NCBI GenBank assembly: GCA_019636675.1
Contig: JAHBXC010000005.1
Coordinates: 62,001-126,000 of the forward strand
Origin: Phycisphaeraceae bacterium
GTDB lineage: Bacteria; Planctomycetota; Phycisphaerae; Phycisphaerales; UBA1924
Length of the DNA: 64,000 bases
Direction: 5' to 3'
Shown here: one piece after another, positions 50,397 to 60,270 of the stretch
How positions within the stretch are numbered: position 1 is the stretch's first letter
How the letters are laid out: every line of letters starts with the position of its first letter
Program-made: the position numbers and the translations under genes
The notes under the pieces: model-generated
What the model saw: only the letters and a program-made list of their open reading frames with translations
Told to the model about the DNA's origin: nothing
Database searches by the model: none

Positions 50397-50481
50397 TTTC
50401 ACCGCGGAGGCCGCGGAGGACGCGGAGAGGGAAGAGAGGAGACGGGGGTGGCGCGGTACGGGCGCCGCCCGTGCCACGGCA
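50397..50481. repeat. CACCGCAGAGG-type dispersed repeat, copy 3, with hairpin module
   Basis: TTCACCGCGGAGGCCGCGGA, then GGACGCGGAGAGGG, a purine-rich spacer, and a palindromic end in which TACGGGC and GCCCGTG flank GCC. It lies in the 294-base spacer between the Fic gene and the HEPN-like gene; the rest of the spacer shows nothing clear. Confidence 0.85.
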
Positions 50482-50589
50482 GAACCGGGATGAACCGACA
50501 ATCACTTTGGCTGGGCCCCCAAAATGACTCGCGACCGCGGACGCGAGGACTAGCAATGCAAAGAATCTGAATGCCGTCGCAATGATCGC

Positions 50590-51846
50590 CTACACATCCT
50601 CGTACTGCGACCCAACCGATCGACGAAAGATTTCTTCATTATAGCCGATTTCACGAAGTAGCAACATCTCGACGAGCTGCTGGCTCGCATCGTGAATGTG
50701 CAGAAGATCGATGCCAGAAATCGCCGAAGGATCCACATGCTTTGATGGCTCCGCATGGACCAGCGCATTCCGAAGATCCACCAACAGACCCACTACATCC
50801 CTGTTCTTCTCTGCGAGCTGCCTAACAGAAGATTGCACCGTACCACTAAACATACTTGCGGGGCATGCAGAGATGCCGTGCCGCAGCAATGCGACGCGGA
50901 TTTTGTCTGCGGCCGGCAGCTTCTTGTAGCCCTCAGGCGAAAGGGGCAAAGGCCCAGACCGAGCTGCACCCCATGCAACCGCCTCAAGTGCAATTTGTCC
51001 CAAGACAATAGATGTTGGCTTGAACGAAGAAATGGGGCTGGCCTGACAATACCATGGTATAATTGATTTTAGTCTATCAAGCACAGCCTGGTCGCTGGCC
51101 GCAGCCAGAAAGCTCTGGATATACTTTCGAAAATTCTCTGCACTGATGCCGCGAGACCATCCAGGCCCAGGCTGCGATGCATCATACATCGGCGCATAGT
51201 ACCGCGTGCCACAGAAGGTCCATTCACGATCGAATTTCTCGATTAGAAATGGAGCTACAAGGCCTCCACGGAGAAACGAGAATGCAAGATGCACAAGATG
51301 AATACCCCGATCGATATCGGAACCGCTCAAGGGAGCGCCGTCATCGCGCCGGAACATGAGCGGCATCGGACTAGCTCCGCCAGACTTCATCGCCGCGTCT
51401 TCCTTGATCCACCGATCTCGGTCCGGCACAGAGAACGCCAACGAGTTACACGAGCCCAGTTGTTGTCCAGCCAAATCTCGTGAGAATCGAACTGCCATGG
51501 TGCCTGGAAGCCCCGGAAGGCAACACAATACCCGGTCGCTGTTGTCGCTGATCTCGGACTCAATATACGAACATGGCGTAAGTATCGCGCATTGCCGAGC
51601 TTGGTCAGCACTGGGGTTCTGGTACTTTGTGGTGGTGATTATTACGGGCCATCGTTTGCCGGCGCGCGAAAACGCGATTTCATTCTTACCGGCAAGAGCT
51701 GCCCTGATGATCTCAATGGGCTTCTGATAGTAGAAAAATATTCGCGGATGTAGGTCGTGTATTGTGTCAAACGCAATCTCAGCGTCACCCTCAGCGGGCT
51801 CGTCCCCACAATAGAGCAGGAGCTTTCCTGCCCACACATAAGCCAT
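50590..51846 (-). CDS. HEPN-like protein, possible defence gene
   Basis: A 418-residue protein I do not recognise with certainty. Its C-terminal helical region contains V-D-L-R359-N-A-L-V-H364, the RxxxxH motif of HEPN nucleases, followed by HIHDASQQLVEMLLLREIGYN. Large N-terminal regions (FSVPDRDRWIKED; YYAPMYDA) suggest a two-domain layout like ApeA-type abortive-infection proteins. ATG 51846 with CAGGAG four bases upstream is preferred to the GTG at 51900. Composition is clearly more A/T-rich and the codon use less GC-biased than in its neighbours, which suggests transfer. RNA cleavage is inferred only. Confidence 0.65.
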   Translation of the reverse strand: MAYVWAGKLLLYCGDEPAEGDAEIAFDTIHDLHPRIFFYYQKPIEIIRAALAGKNEIAFSRAGKRWPVIITTTKYQNPSADQARQCAILTPCSYIESEISDNSDRVLCCLPGLPGTMAVRFSRDLAGQQLGSCNSLAFSVPDRDRWIKEDAAMKSGGASPMPLMFRRDDGAPLSGSDIDRGIHLVHLAFSFLRGGLVAPFLIEKFDREWTFCGTRYYAPMYDASQPGPGWSRGISAENFRKYIQSFLAAASDQAVLDRLKSIIPWYCQASPISSFKPTSIVLGQIALEAVAWGAARSGPLPLSPEGYKKLPAADKIRVALLRHGISACPASMFSGTVQSSVRQLAEKNRDVVGLLVDLRNALVHAEPSKHVDPSAISGIDLLHIHDASQQLVEMLLLREIGYNEEIFRRSVGSQYEDV

Positions 51847-51994
51847 ATCGCTCCTGCGCTCCGGGCCCCTCATCTCTCCAAATCGACCGTGTGAGACCAC
51901 GCATTCCGCTCCGGCAAGGGTATGACTTCCGGCTAACTATACCGAAGGTTTGGGGATTTGTGGGTCTGACCAGAGTCCCTCACCCCACCCCGCC

Positions 51995-52000
51995 TACCCT
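51995..52000 (+). promoter_or_regulatory. -10 element of ychF (leaderless start)
   Basis: TACCCT, seven bases before ATG 52008, with a run of C residues and no Shine-Dalgarno sequence between. Confidence 0.4.
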
Positions 52001-52007
52001 CCCCCCC

Positions 52008-53117
52008 ATGGAAGCCGGAATCGTCGGATTGCCCAATGTCGGCAAGAGCACCCTCTTCAACGCCCTCACCTCTGCCGGGGCGTTGGCGGCCAACTATCCC
52101 TTCGCCACCATCGAGCCCAACATCGGCGTCGTGGCCGTGCCCGATCCCCGGCTCAAGACCATCCGCGACCATATCCAGAGCGAGAAGATCATCCCGACCT
52201 CGATGCGCATCGTCGACATCGCCGGGATCGTCCGCGGCGCCAGCAAGGGCGAGGGGCTGGGCAACAAGTTCCTCTCCCACATCCGAGAGGTCGACGCCGT
52301 CCTCCATGTCGTCCGCTGCTTCGAGAAGGCGTCGGGCGCCGGGGCGGACGACATCACCCATGTCGACGGCACGGTCGACCCGATCCGCGACATCGAGACG
52401 ATCGAGACCGAACTGATTCTGGCGGACCTCGAGACCATCGAGACCGCGCTGCCCAAGGCCGAGCGCGCGGCGCGCAGCCGCGACCCCGAGGCGATGGCGC
52501 GCCACGAGACGCTGAAGAAACTCATGGAGCCCCTCGCGAAGGGCAAGTCGGCCCTGCAGGCGCTCGCGAACGACGCCGAGGGGCTCGCGTCGGCCCGCGC
52601 GCTGGGCATGCTCAGCGCCAAGCGCGTGCTCTATGTGATGAATGTGAGCGAGGACGACCTGCACGGGCGCGGCCCGCTCGCGATGAAGGTGCGTGAGCGC
52701 GCCGAGAGCGAGGGCATGGAGGCGGTCCCTGTCTGCGCGAAGATCGAGAGCGAACTCGCGGAACTGGACGAGGCGGACAAGATGGAGATGCTGCAGTCGA
52801 TCGGGCTCGAGGAGCCGGCGCTGCACTCGGTCACGCGTGCCGCGTACCACCTGCTGGGCTTGCAGTCCTTCTACACCGCTGGCCCGAAGGAGATCCGCGC
52901 CTGGACGATCAGGCAGGGCGCGACGGCGCCCGAGGCCGCGGGCGTGATCCACACCGACTTCCAGAAGGGCTTCATCCGCGCCGAGATCTATTCGGTCGAC
53001 GACCTGGTGGAGTTCAAGAACGAGAAGGCGATCCGCGAGAAGGGGCGCATGCGGATCGAGGGCAAGTCCTATGTCATGCGCGACAAGGATGTGTGCCACT
53101 TCCTCTTCAATGTGTGA
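52008..53117 (+). CDS. ychF: Redox-regulated ATPase/GTPase YchF (OLA1 family)
   Basis: A 369-residue P-loop protein that binds ribosomes and prefers ATP. G1 is [15 protein letters not shown]3 is [20 protein letters not shown], and the C-terminal TGS domain ends [17 protein letters not shown] and [15 protein letters not shown], the usual terminus. The NxxE motif that gives ATP preference is represented by NVSEDD. Start at ATG 52008 where the family begins; an upstream open frame of 82 codons is not supported. Confidence 0.95.
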   Translation: MEAGIVGLPNVGKSTLFNALTSAGALAANYPFATIEPNIGVVAVPDPRLKTIRDHIQSEKIIPTSMRIVDIAGIVRGASKGEGLGNKFLSHIREVDAVLHVVRCFEKASGAGADDITHVDGTVDPIRDIETIETELILADLETIETALPKAERAARSRDPEAMARHETLKKLMEPLAKGKSALQALANDAEGLASARALGMLSAKRVLYVMNVSEDDLHGRGPLAMKVRERAESEGMEAVPVCAKIESELAELDEADKMEMLQSIGLEEPALHSVTRAAYHLLGLQSFYTAGPKEIRAWTIRQGATAPEAAGVIHTDFQKGFIRAEIYSVDDLVEFKNEKAIREKGRMRIEGKSYVMRDKDVCHFLFNV

Positions 53118-53124
53118 GAAGAGA

Positions 53125-53170
53125 GTTCACCGCGGAGGGCGCAGAGGTCGCGGAGGGGGAGAGAGGGTGG
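53125..53170. repeat. CACCGCAGAGG-type dispersed repeat, copy 4
   Basis: TTCACCGCGGAGGGCGCAGA, then GGTCGCGGAGGGGGAGAGAG. It starts seven bases after the ychF stop; the hairpin module is missing. Confidence 0.85.
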
Positions 53171-53212
53171 AGACTTTCCCGCCACCACACGGGCGCGGCG
53201 CTGCGAAGCGCA

Positions 53213-53854
53213 TCACCGCCCCGGATAGTCCGCCACATTCAGCCCCAGCGTGATGTCGCGCGTGACGACCCAGCGTCCCTCGTCGTCGCGCCGCGGTGTG
53301 ACGACGCCAGGCCCGCCACGCTGGGGTTGTCTGCGCGTCTGGCGCGCCAGGAGGGGATCGTCCGTGAACATCACATCATCGATGTAATAGGTGCCCAGTC
53401 CCGGTTCGAGGATGTGCATGTGGATGTGCTCGGGCTCGCTGCTGTCGGGATACGCGCCGGGCCGGATAGTGAGGAACTCGTAGTGTCCTCTCGCATCGGT
53501 GCGCACCCACCCGCGCAGACGGCCGTGGCGTTCGCCCGGGCGCCGGCGCAGCGAAGGATCGACCGGATACGCGCCATCGCTGTCTGTCTGATACGCGTAG
53601 ACCACGATGCCCGGCGCCGGCTCGCCGCGCTGGTTACGCACCGTGCCGCGAACGACCATGGGCGTGCCGGGCTCATCTTCCGGAGCGATGCGCGCGCTCG
53701 GGGGGACGGACTCGATCGGCGCCATGCCGTCGAACACCGCCTCGCAGCCCTCGCACGGCCCGATCACCGGCTCGCGCACGCTCTGTTGCGGCGTGCACGC
53801 CAGCAGCGGAGAGAGCAGACCGATCGCAGCAATGACCGACAAAGGGTGTGCCAT
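53213..53854 (-). CDS. Intradiol ring-cleavage dioxygenase-like lipoprotein
   Basis: A 213-residue protein with a lipobox (LLSPLLACTPQQ) at the N-terminus, so probably lipid-anchored outside the cytoplasm. The intradiol dioxygenase core shows in GTVRNQRGEPAPGIVVYAYQ, GWVRTDARGHYEFLTIRPG and AYPDSSEPEHIHMHI, containing the Tyr and His residues that bind Fe(III). Catechol cleavage is possible but the substrate pocket cannot be judged, and secreted members are poorly studied. Start at ATG 53854; GTG 53860 is an alternative. Confidence 0.85.
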   Translation of the reverse strand: MAHPLSVIAAIGLLSPLLACTPQQSVREPVIGPCEGCEAVFDGMAPIESVPPSARIAPEDEPGTPMVVRGTVRNQRGEPAPGIVVYAYQTDSDGAYPVDPSLRRRPGERHGRLRGWVRTDARGHYEFLTIRPGAYPDSSEPEHIHMHILEPGLGTYYIDDVMFTDDPLLARQTRRQPQRGGPGVVTPRRDDEGRWVVTRDITLGLNVADYPGR

Positions 53855-53908
53855 GCACACTTATTCACGAAACCAGCGCGCCGGGTTGCGGAGTGCGCTG
53901 TGTTGCTT

Positions 53909-55159
53909 TCAGGCGCGAGGGCCGGGCGGATCGAACACCATCGTCGCCTGTGTGCCGTAGATCGGGTAATCGATGCGGCAGCGCGAACCGACGAACGCGC
54001 TCGCGTCCCACCCCATCCGTGCGCACACCTCGCGCAGGAGTTCCGCGTAGCGCCGGACCTCGCTGGTGCGCGCGCCGTCGACGCCGCGAGGGAGTGGCTG
54101 GATCGTCTCGAGCGTGTCGAGCCGGTCGATGTCGCGCGCCCGGTTGTTCGGATCGGCGACGCCCTCGAACGCCGTGTCGTAGAGGTGCAGCGCCGGAGAG
54201 GTCGAGGGCCACAGACTGGTGTGCATGAACGCGTCGAAGTGCAGCAGTCGCGCCGGCTGCGAGACCTCGGCGAAGACATACATGCGCCGCCCGTCCGGGC
54301 GCGGGCCGCGACGGAGTTCCGATCGGTTGACCTCGCCCATGACCACATCGACGCCTGCGCCGGGGCCGAAGCGATTGCCCCCGAGTGTGTAGTGCACGAC
54401 CTCGCCGGCGTGATGCACATTCAGCACGGGCGTGGGCGTGGAGCAGAAGCCCGGCAGCAGCAGGCCCGCGATGTTCTCGACCGGGTCGCCCCCGAGCGTG
54501 CGCGGCGTGCGCTCGGGCTCGCCGTTCTTGGGCGCGAGCCGGCGCGTCGCGAACTTGACGGCCGCGCCGGGCACGAGCCGGCGCAGACCCTGCAAACCGT
54601 TGATCCACACGATGTCGATCATGTCCGGGTCGTCGGCAGACGGCGCGAGAAACACGCTCGCGAAGAGCACCTCGGTGAACACGCCCTTGAGCTGGCTCAT
54701 CGCCTTGGAGGCGGCCTGCTTGCGGCGCAACTCGAACTCGCGCCGCGCCTCGGGCACCCACGCCGCCAGGATCGCGTCGAGCGACGAACGATCGCCGACC
54801 TCGTCGCGGATGAGGCGCTCGAACTCGTCGACGGCGGCGCGCGCCCTCGCGATGCGCGACTTCTCGACGCCCAGCCCCTCGGCGGCGTCGAGCACCCGGC
54901 GCAGGGGCTCGGGCCCCGGGGCGCGGTTCACGACCGAGAGCGGGTCGCTGGCGCGCAGGGCCTTGAGCAGACGGCTGGCGAGGACCTTGTCGATGCCCAG
55001 ACGGGTCGCGAGGGCCTGGGGCCCGACCGGCCCGCCCGGGATCGACCCCAGCACGCCGCCCAGCGATTCGAGGAGGTCATCGCCGGTGCGCGAGATCACA
55101 ACCTCCAGGGAGGGCTGGGTTTGCGTCGGGCGACCGGGGCGTGGGTCAAGGTTGGGCAT
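53909..55159 (-). CDS. Hypothetical protein with N-terminal winged-helix-like region
   Basis: A 416-residue soluble protein. Residues about 40-80 (VGPQALATRLGIDKVLASRL, then LKALRASDPLSVVNRAPG) look like the winged helix-turn-helix of IclR/MarR-type proteins. The rest is a conserved-looking domain with no family I recognise; it contains VLNVHHAGEVVHYTLGG, FDAFMHTSLWPS and CRIDYPIYGTQATMVFD. I chose ATG 55159; an ATG or GTG up to 55204 is possible. It lies 54 bases upstream of the dioxygenase gene on the same strand, so the two may be co-transcribed. Confidence 0.7.
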   Translation of the reverse strand: MPNLDPRPGRPTQTQPSLEVVISRTGDDLLESLGGVLGSIPGGPVGPQALATRLGIDKVLASRLLKALRASDPLSVVNRAPGPEPLRRVLDAAEGLGVEKSRIARARAAVDEFERLIRDEVGDRSSLDAILAAWVPEARREFELRRKQAASKAMSQLKGVFTEVLFASVFLAPSADDPDMIDIVWINGLQGLRRLVPGAAVKFATRRLAPKNGEPERTPRTLGGDPVENIAGLLLPGFCSTPTPVLNVHHAGEVVHYTLGGNRFGPGAGVDVVMGEVNRSELRRGPRPDGRRMYVFAEVSQPARLLHFDAFMHTSLWPSTSPALHLYDTAFEGVADPNNRARDIDRLDTLETIQPLPRGVDGARTSEVRRYAELLREVCARMGWDASAFVGSRCRIDYPIYGTQATMVFDPPGPRA

Positions 55160-55389
55160 CGGGCTCACGACGGGTCGAAAGAGGCGAAAGGCCTTCCCGG
55201 ACAAGGGCTTGGAGTGGCCGCCCCATCATGACGCGCCGCGGGGCGTCCCGCCACCCCCCGAGGAAAAAAGTTTCCAAGAAGTTTCCCTGAAACTTTCCTT
55301 TCGCGCGTCCGTATGCCATGATGTCTCTTGGGAGAAACCGTCACCCGACGCCCGGGCACCCGGGTCGTCACGAATCAGGAGAGAAGACC

Positions 55390-56127
55390 ATGACCACGAT
55401 CCGTTCCCTCGTCAGCGCCTGCGCGCTCGCGTCCGCCTGCGCCGTCGCCAGCGCCGGCGCCTTCAGCACCGTCACCACCTTCGAGAACGGCCTCGAGGGT
55501 TGGCAGGGCCCCGCGGGCCAGGGCGGCGGCACCTTCATCGACCCCATGGGCAACCCCGGCAACGCGCTGCGCACCGTCTTCAACGACTTCGGCGTCACCT
55601 TCCGCAACTCCACCAACAACGGCTTCATCCGCGACCTGTCCTCCTACAACCAGGTCACCTTCTCCGTCGATGTGCAGGTCGACAGCATCTTCTTCTTCTC
55701 GCAGGAAGTCAGCCGCCCCTGGCTCGTCGAGTTCCGCGACTACGACAACGGCGACTCGTTCTACCCCTGGGACTCCGCCTGGTACCTGCTCACCCCCGAG
55801 CTCTCCTCCGCCAACAACAGCAACTGGACCACCTTCTCGGTCACCTTCGACGCCACCTCCACCGCCCTGCCCGCCGGCTGGAACGGCTACGGCGACGAGG
55901 ACCCCAACACCTTCGAGCCCATCCTCCCCGCGAACCGCACCTTCGCCGACATCATGGCGACCTTCGACGAGATCGCGATCACCACGCTGCAGCCGGGCTT
56001 CTTCTTCGGCTTCACCGACCACGATCTGCGCCTCGACAACATCACGCTGACCGGCGTGCCGACCCCCGGCGCCGCGACGCTGCTTGGCGCCGCCGGCCTC
56101 GTGACCCTGCGCCGTCGCCGTCGCTGA
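55390..56127 (+). CDS. Secreted protein with PEP-CTERM-like sorting tail
   Basis: A 245-residue exported protein; CAGGAGAGAAG precedes ATG 55390 and the signal ends AVASAGA. The central domain (ENGLEGWQGPAGQGGGTFID, VTFSVDVQVDSI, LVEFRDYDN, FGFTDHDLRLDNITL) is a beta sandwich of the laminin-G/carbohydrate-binding type. The tail VPTPGAATLLGAAGLVTLRR, then RRR, is tripartite (short motif, hydrophobic span, basic end) as in PEP-CTERM proteins processed by exosortase, with PTPGA in place of PEP. No exosortase is in the window. Confidence 0.82.
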   Translation: MTTIRSLVSACALASACAVASAGAFSTVTTFENGLEGWQGPAGQGGGTFIDPMGNPGNALRTVFNDFGVTFRNSTNNGFIRDLSSYNQVTFSVDVQVDSIFFFSQEVSRPWLVEFRDYDNGDSFYPWDSAWYLLTPELSSANNSNWTTFSVTFDATSTALPAGWNGYGDEDPNTFEPILPANRTFADIMATFDEIAITTLQPGFFFGFTDHDLRLDNITLTGVPTPGAATLLGAAGLVTLRRRRR

Positions 56128-56153
56128 TCGCGCCACGACATCACGATCAATGG

Positions 56154-56190
56154 GAATGCCCCGGCCCCGTCGCTGGGGCGTTCTCTTTTC
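56154..56190 (+). terminator. Terminator after the PEP-CTERM-like gene
   Basis: A 9-bp stem GAATGCCCC/GGGGCGTTC (one G-U pair) with a 12-base loop, followed by TCTTTTCC. Confidence 0.75.
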
Positions 56191-56196
56191 CGGGGG

Positions 56197-56274
56197 TTCA
56201 CCGCAGAGGACGCAGAGATCGCAGAGAGGAGAGGGCGAGGGGTGGCGTGGCACGGGCGCAGCCCGTGCCACGGG
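56197..56274. repeat. CACCGCAGAGG-type dispersed repeat, copy 5, with hairpin module
   Basis: TTCACCGCAGAGGACGCAGA, purine-rich middle, then GGCACGGGC-GCA-GCCCGTGCC, a perfect 9-bp hairpin. Copy 6 follows 78 bases downstream; together they fill most of the 333-base spacer between the flanking genes. Confidence 0.9.
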
Positions 56275-56312
56275 AATCCGCCAGCGACTTCCATCCGGCC
56301 GTCTCACGGTGC

Positions 56313-56339
56313 CATCACACGAGCGCAGCGAGTGTGATG
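56313..56339. repeat. Palindrome between two dispersed repeats
   Basis: CATCACAC and GTGTGATG flank GAGCGCAGCGA, giving a perfect 8-bp stem. It lies between repeat copies 5 and 6. Confidence 0.7.
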
Positions 56340-56351
56340 TCGAGGGGATGT

Positions 56352-56430
56352 ATTCACCGCAGAGGACGCAGAGTTCGCAGAGAGGAGAGGGCGAGGGTTG
56401 GCGCGGTACGGGCGCAGCCCGTGCCACGGG
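56352..56430. repeat. CACCGCAGAGG-type dispersed repeat, copy 6, with hairpin module
   Basis: TTCACCGCAGAGGACGCAGA, then GTTCGCAGAGAGGAGAGGGC, followed by GTACGGGC-GCA-GCCCGTGC. Its hairpin part comes within 30 bases of the next gene start. Confidence 0.9.
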
Positions 56431-56460
56431 GAACGCGGACCAGCGCGGTACCATGTTGCG

Positions 56461-56931
56461 ATGCGATCCCGCACCACCACCGGAACACGCCGCGCCGCCG
56501 CGCTGCTCTGCGTCGCGCTTGCCGCTCCCGGCTGCGCCCCTCGGGAAACGCTCTCGGTGCACAACTCCGGCGACGATCGCGTGCATGTGGACATCGCGAT
56601 GCCCTGGCCCGCGTACCGGCCCTTCGCCGACGCGCGTCACTACTCCCTCACGCTCGCGCCCGACGAACACTGGTCCAGCCGTCACGCATCGCGCGAAGAC
56701 GCCACGAGATTCGATATCCAACCGACGGGGCGCGCCGTGATCCGGGTTCGCAGCGCGAGTCTGGCATCACCCACGAGTCACGAGTACCTCATCGAGTTCA
56801 AGTCCACGCGCCACGCGAGCATCACGCTCGAGCGCACAGACGGCACGATCCGCGCATTCCTCACCGAGACCGACGGCCCGCCGATCGAACTCCCCCCGGA
56901 CACCCACCCGCGGTTCCCCGACGAGCGATGA
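56461..56931 (+). CDS. Small lipoprotein
   Basis: A 156-residue protein with a basic N-terminus and lipobox VALAAPGCAP, so likely membrane-anchored outside the cytoplasm. The rest (VHNSGDDRVHVDIAMPW; YLIEFKSTRHASITLERTDG) is a small beta-rich domain without a recognised family. There is no ribosome site; TACCAT at 56449-56454, six bases before ATG 56461, suggests a leaderless transcript. The end of the gene is followed by a heptamer tract. Confidence 0.65.
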   Translation: MRSRTTTGTRRAAALLCVALAAPGCAPRETLSVHNSGDDRVHVDIAMPWPAYRPFADARHYSLTLAPDEHWSSRHASREDATRFDIQPTGRAVIRVRSASLASPTSHEYLIEFKSTRHASITLERTDGTIRAFLTETDGPPIELPPDTHPRFPDER

Positions 56932-56939
56932 TCACCCCT

Positions 56940-56975
56940 CTCCCCTGCTCCCCACTGCCTGCTCCCCACTCCCTT
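56940..56975. repeat. Heptamer tandem repeat at the guaB 3' end
   Basis: Units CTCCCCA, CTGCCTG, CTCCCCA and CTCCCTT at 56948-56975, preceded by a related eight-base unit. It fills the space between the convergent stop codons of the lipoprotein gene and guaB. Confidence 0.85.
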
Positions 56976-56976
56976 C

Positions 56977-58545
<1,569 letters not shown>

Positions 58546-58602
58546 GGATCATTGTCCCGGCGGGTTGGGCGAGGTCAACACCCGGGCCGGTCAGGGGACG
58601 GT

Positions 58603-59457
58603 TCAGAAGTCCCGACCGGTGACGCCGCCGGGGGTGTCGTGGTAATAGCCGAGCGAGAGCGGAAACGGGCTGAGGAAGACAAACGCCTTGGTGCGATCGC
58701 GCAGCGACGCCGAGCCGTCGGTGAACCCGGTGGGCCACTTGTCGGCGCCCGACCCGTCGGCGGGCAGGTACGAACGATCCTCATCAAACGCGAGCACCTT
58801 CGCGCTGGGGAACGCGACCATCGACAGCCGGGTGCGCTGGAAGAACGACGGGTCCGCCGTCGCGCCGGGCTGGAGCAACCGCGGCGAGACCATGAACGCC
58901 GTCGAGTAGTGGTACGACACACCGGGCGATCCGCCGCGGTCCCAGAGCGGGCGCGGATCCTTCGCGTCGCGCAGGTGCGGGTGCCCGGGCGAGAGCCAGG
59001 CCTTGTAGTGCTCGGGCCACGGCGCGACATCGCGTACGAGCGCCGGCCAGACGCGGGCGAACGGGAACAACGTCTCGCCAAAGAAGTATCGCACTGTGTC
59101 CGGGCCCATCTCACCGGTTGGCGACCAGATCACAGGGCCGAACCTGATCGGCTCTTGCCCGCTGATCGCATCATGACTTTGCGGAAACGGCAGAGAGTCC
59201 GAATGACTCGCTGCATACGCGTGGAAGACCTTCACGACCTCGCGAGTGTTGCTGAGCGACACTACTTCGAGGGTCTGCCCACGAGTGCGACCGAGAACAG
59301 GGATCAGTATCCCGAGCAGGATGCCAATCACGCCGATGGTGATCAGGAGTTCGACGAGCGAAAACGCCGATTCGCGACGGAGACGCTGCCGCTGAACCCG
59401 CTCACTGGGTTCACGCTCGCATGACCAAATGCCAGATTCGAAGGGTCGGACGCGCAA
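58603..59457 (-). CDS. Type IV pilin-like protein
   Basis: A 284-residue protein with a prepilin leader: RRESAFSLVELLITIGVIGI, giving cleavage after Ala (A|F) with Glu at +5, then LLGILIPVLGRTRGQTLEVV. The periplasmic part has VSYHYSTAFMVSP and FDEDRSYL, as in planctomycete H-X9-DG-type pilin-like proteins, and ends with HDTPGGVTGRDF. A TTG start at 59457 with GAGGAAG upstream fits. It is the last gene of a four-gene minus-strand cluster. Confidence 0.82.
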   Translation of the reverse strand: MRVRPFESGIWSCEREPSERVQRQRLRRESAFSLVELLITIGVIGILLGILIPVLGRTRGQTLEVVSLSNTREVVKVFHAYAASHSDSLPFPQSHDAISGQEPIRFGPVIWSPTGEMGPDTVRYFFGETLFPFARVWPALVRDVAPWPEHYKAWLSPGHPHLRDAKDPRPLWDRGGSPGVSYHYSTAFMVSPRLLQPGATADPSFFQRTRLSMVAFPSAKVLAFDEDRSYLPADGSGADKWPTGFTDGSASLRDRTKAFVFLSPFPLSLGYYHDTPGGVTGRDF

Positions 59458-59466
59458 TGTGCTTCC

Positions 59467-60204
59467 TCAGAACGGGGCGGGAAAGAACCCTCGACTCAAC
59501 TCGCCGGCATATGTGATCGCATCGGCAGGAACCCAATCACGCTTGCTCTCGTCGAACCAGTACGCGACCCCCCAGTACACGGGCTCTTCTCCTCCGACCT
59601 GAGGAACTCGCTTCAGCAACACCGGAACTGCGATCTCCAGAATCATGGCCCCCGGCTGCGGCGGCGGGTACATTGCATTCAGGGGCGACCTTCCGAGAAC
59701 CGCAGAAAGAAATGGTAGGAGATCATCCTCGCGCAAACTCGGGAGTCGGCGAACGACGACTTGCTCCGGTGAAATAGGACGCCCATGCCACTGTTCATGC
59801 CAGCGTGCAAAAGGCTTCATGTTGGGAGACAGGTCAACCGTCGAGGTACGCGATAAATCTACAGCACCGTCGCCAAGACGAATCGCGTCCAGGTCGCCAT
59901 CAGAAACAGGAAAGAGTGTCGCGGCGAGCCGCTCAACGAATCGAGCTGTGAGTTTCTCTGCATCGTTGCGCGTGATGCCTTGAGAGACAAGACTATTGAT
60001 GATGTTTTCGCGAAGATTTGACTGTCGCTTCGGATCTCGAACATCGATGCGACTGAATGACAACTCTGACCACGGGAGAAAGCCAACGGCCACATACTCA
60101 GGGCCTCTCGGGTTGGCCGCCCCCCGATGAAGCGATCGCATCGCCACGATCAATCCAACGACCGCGATGACGCAGGCAAGAATAACTCTGGATCTGGGCG
60201 CCAT
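59467..60204 (-). CDS. Hypothetical membrane-anchored protein
   Basis: A 245-residue protein with one N-terminal span (VILACVIAVVGLIVAMRSL) and a periplasmic domain of mixed structure (NLRENIINSLVSQGITRNDA; HEQWHGRPISPEQVVVRRLP; YWFDESKRDWVPADAITYAG). Its stop overlaps the Shine-Dalgarno region of the pilin-like gene, nine bases before that start. No family recognised. Composition is slightly A/T-richer than average for the window. Confidence 0.65.
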   Translation of the reverse strand: MAPRSRVILACVIAVVGLIVAMRSLHRGAANPRGPEYVAVGFLPWSELSFSRIDVRDPKRQSNLRENIINSLVSQGITRNDAEKLTARFVERLAATLFPVSDGDLDAIRLGDGAVDLSRTSTVDLSPNMKPFARWHEQWHGRPISPEQVVVRRLPSLREDDLLPFLSAVLGRSPLNAMYPPPQPGAMILEIAVPVLLKRVPQVGGEEPVYWGVAYWFDESKRDWVPADAITYAGELSRGFFPAPF

Positions 60205-60270
60205 AGATTAAATCCGAATGGGCTGGAACTAGATTGACCAGATCCAGCCCGTAATTTGGCCTGCGTTGAA

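Noticed and set aside
51762..52007. An N-terminal extension of YchF
   Set aside because: The frame is open for 82 more codons, but family similarity begins exactly at ATG 52008 and the upstream part overlaps the start region of the HEPN-like gene on the other strand.
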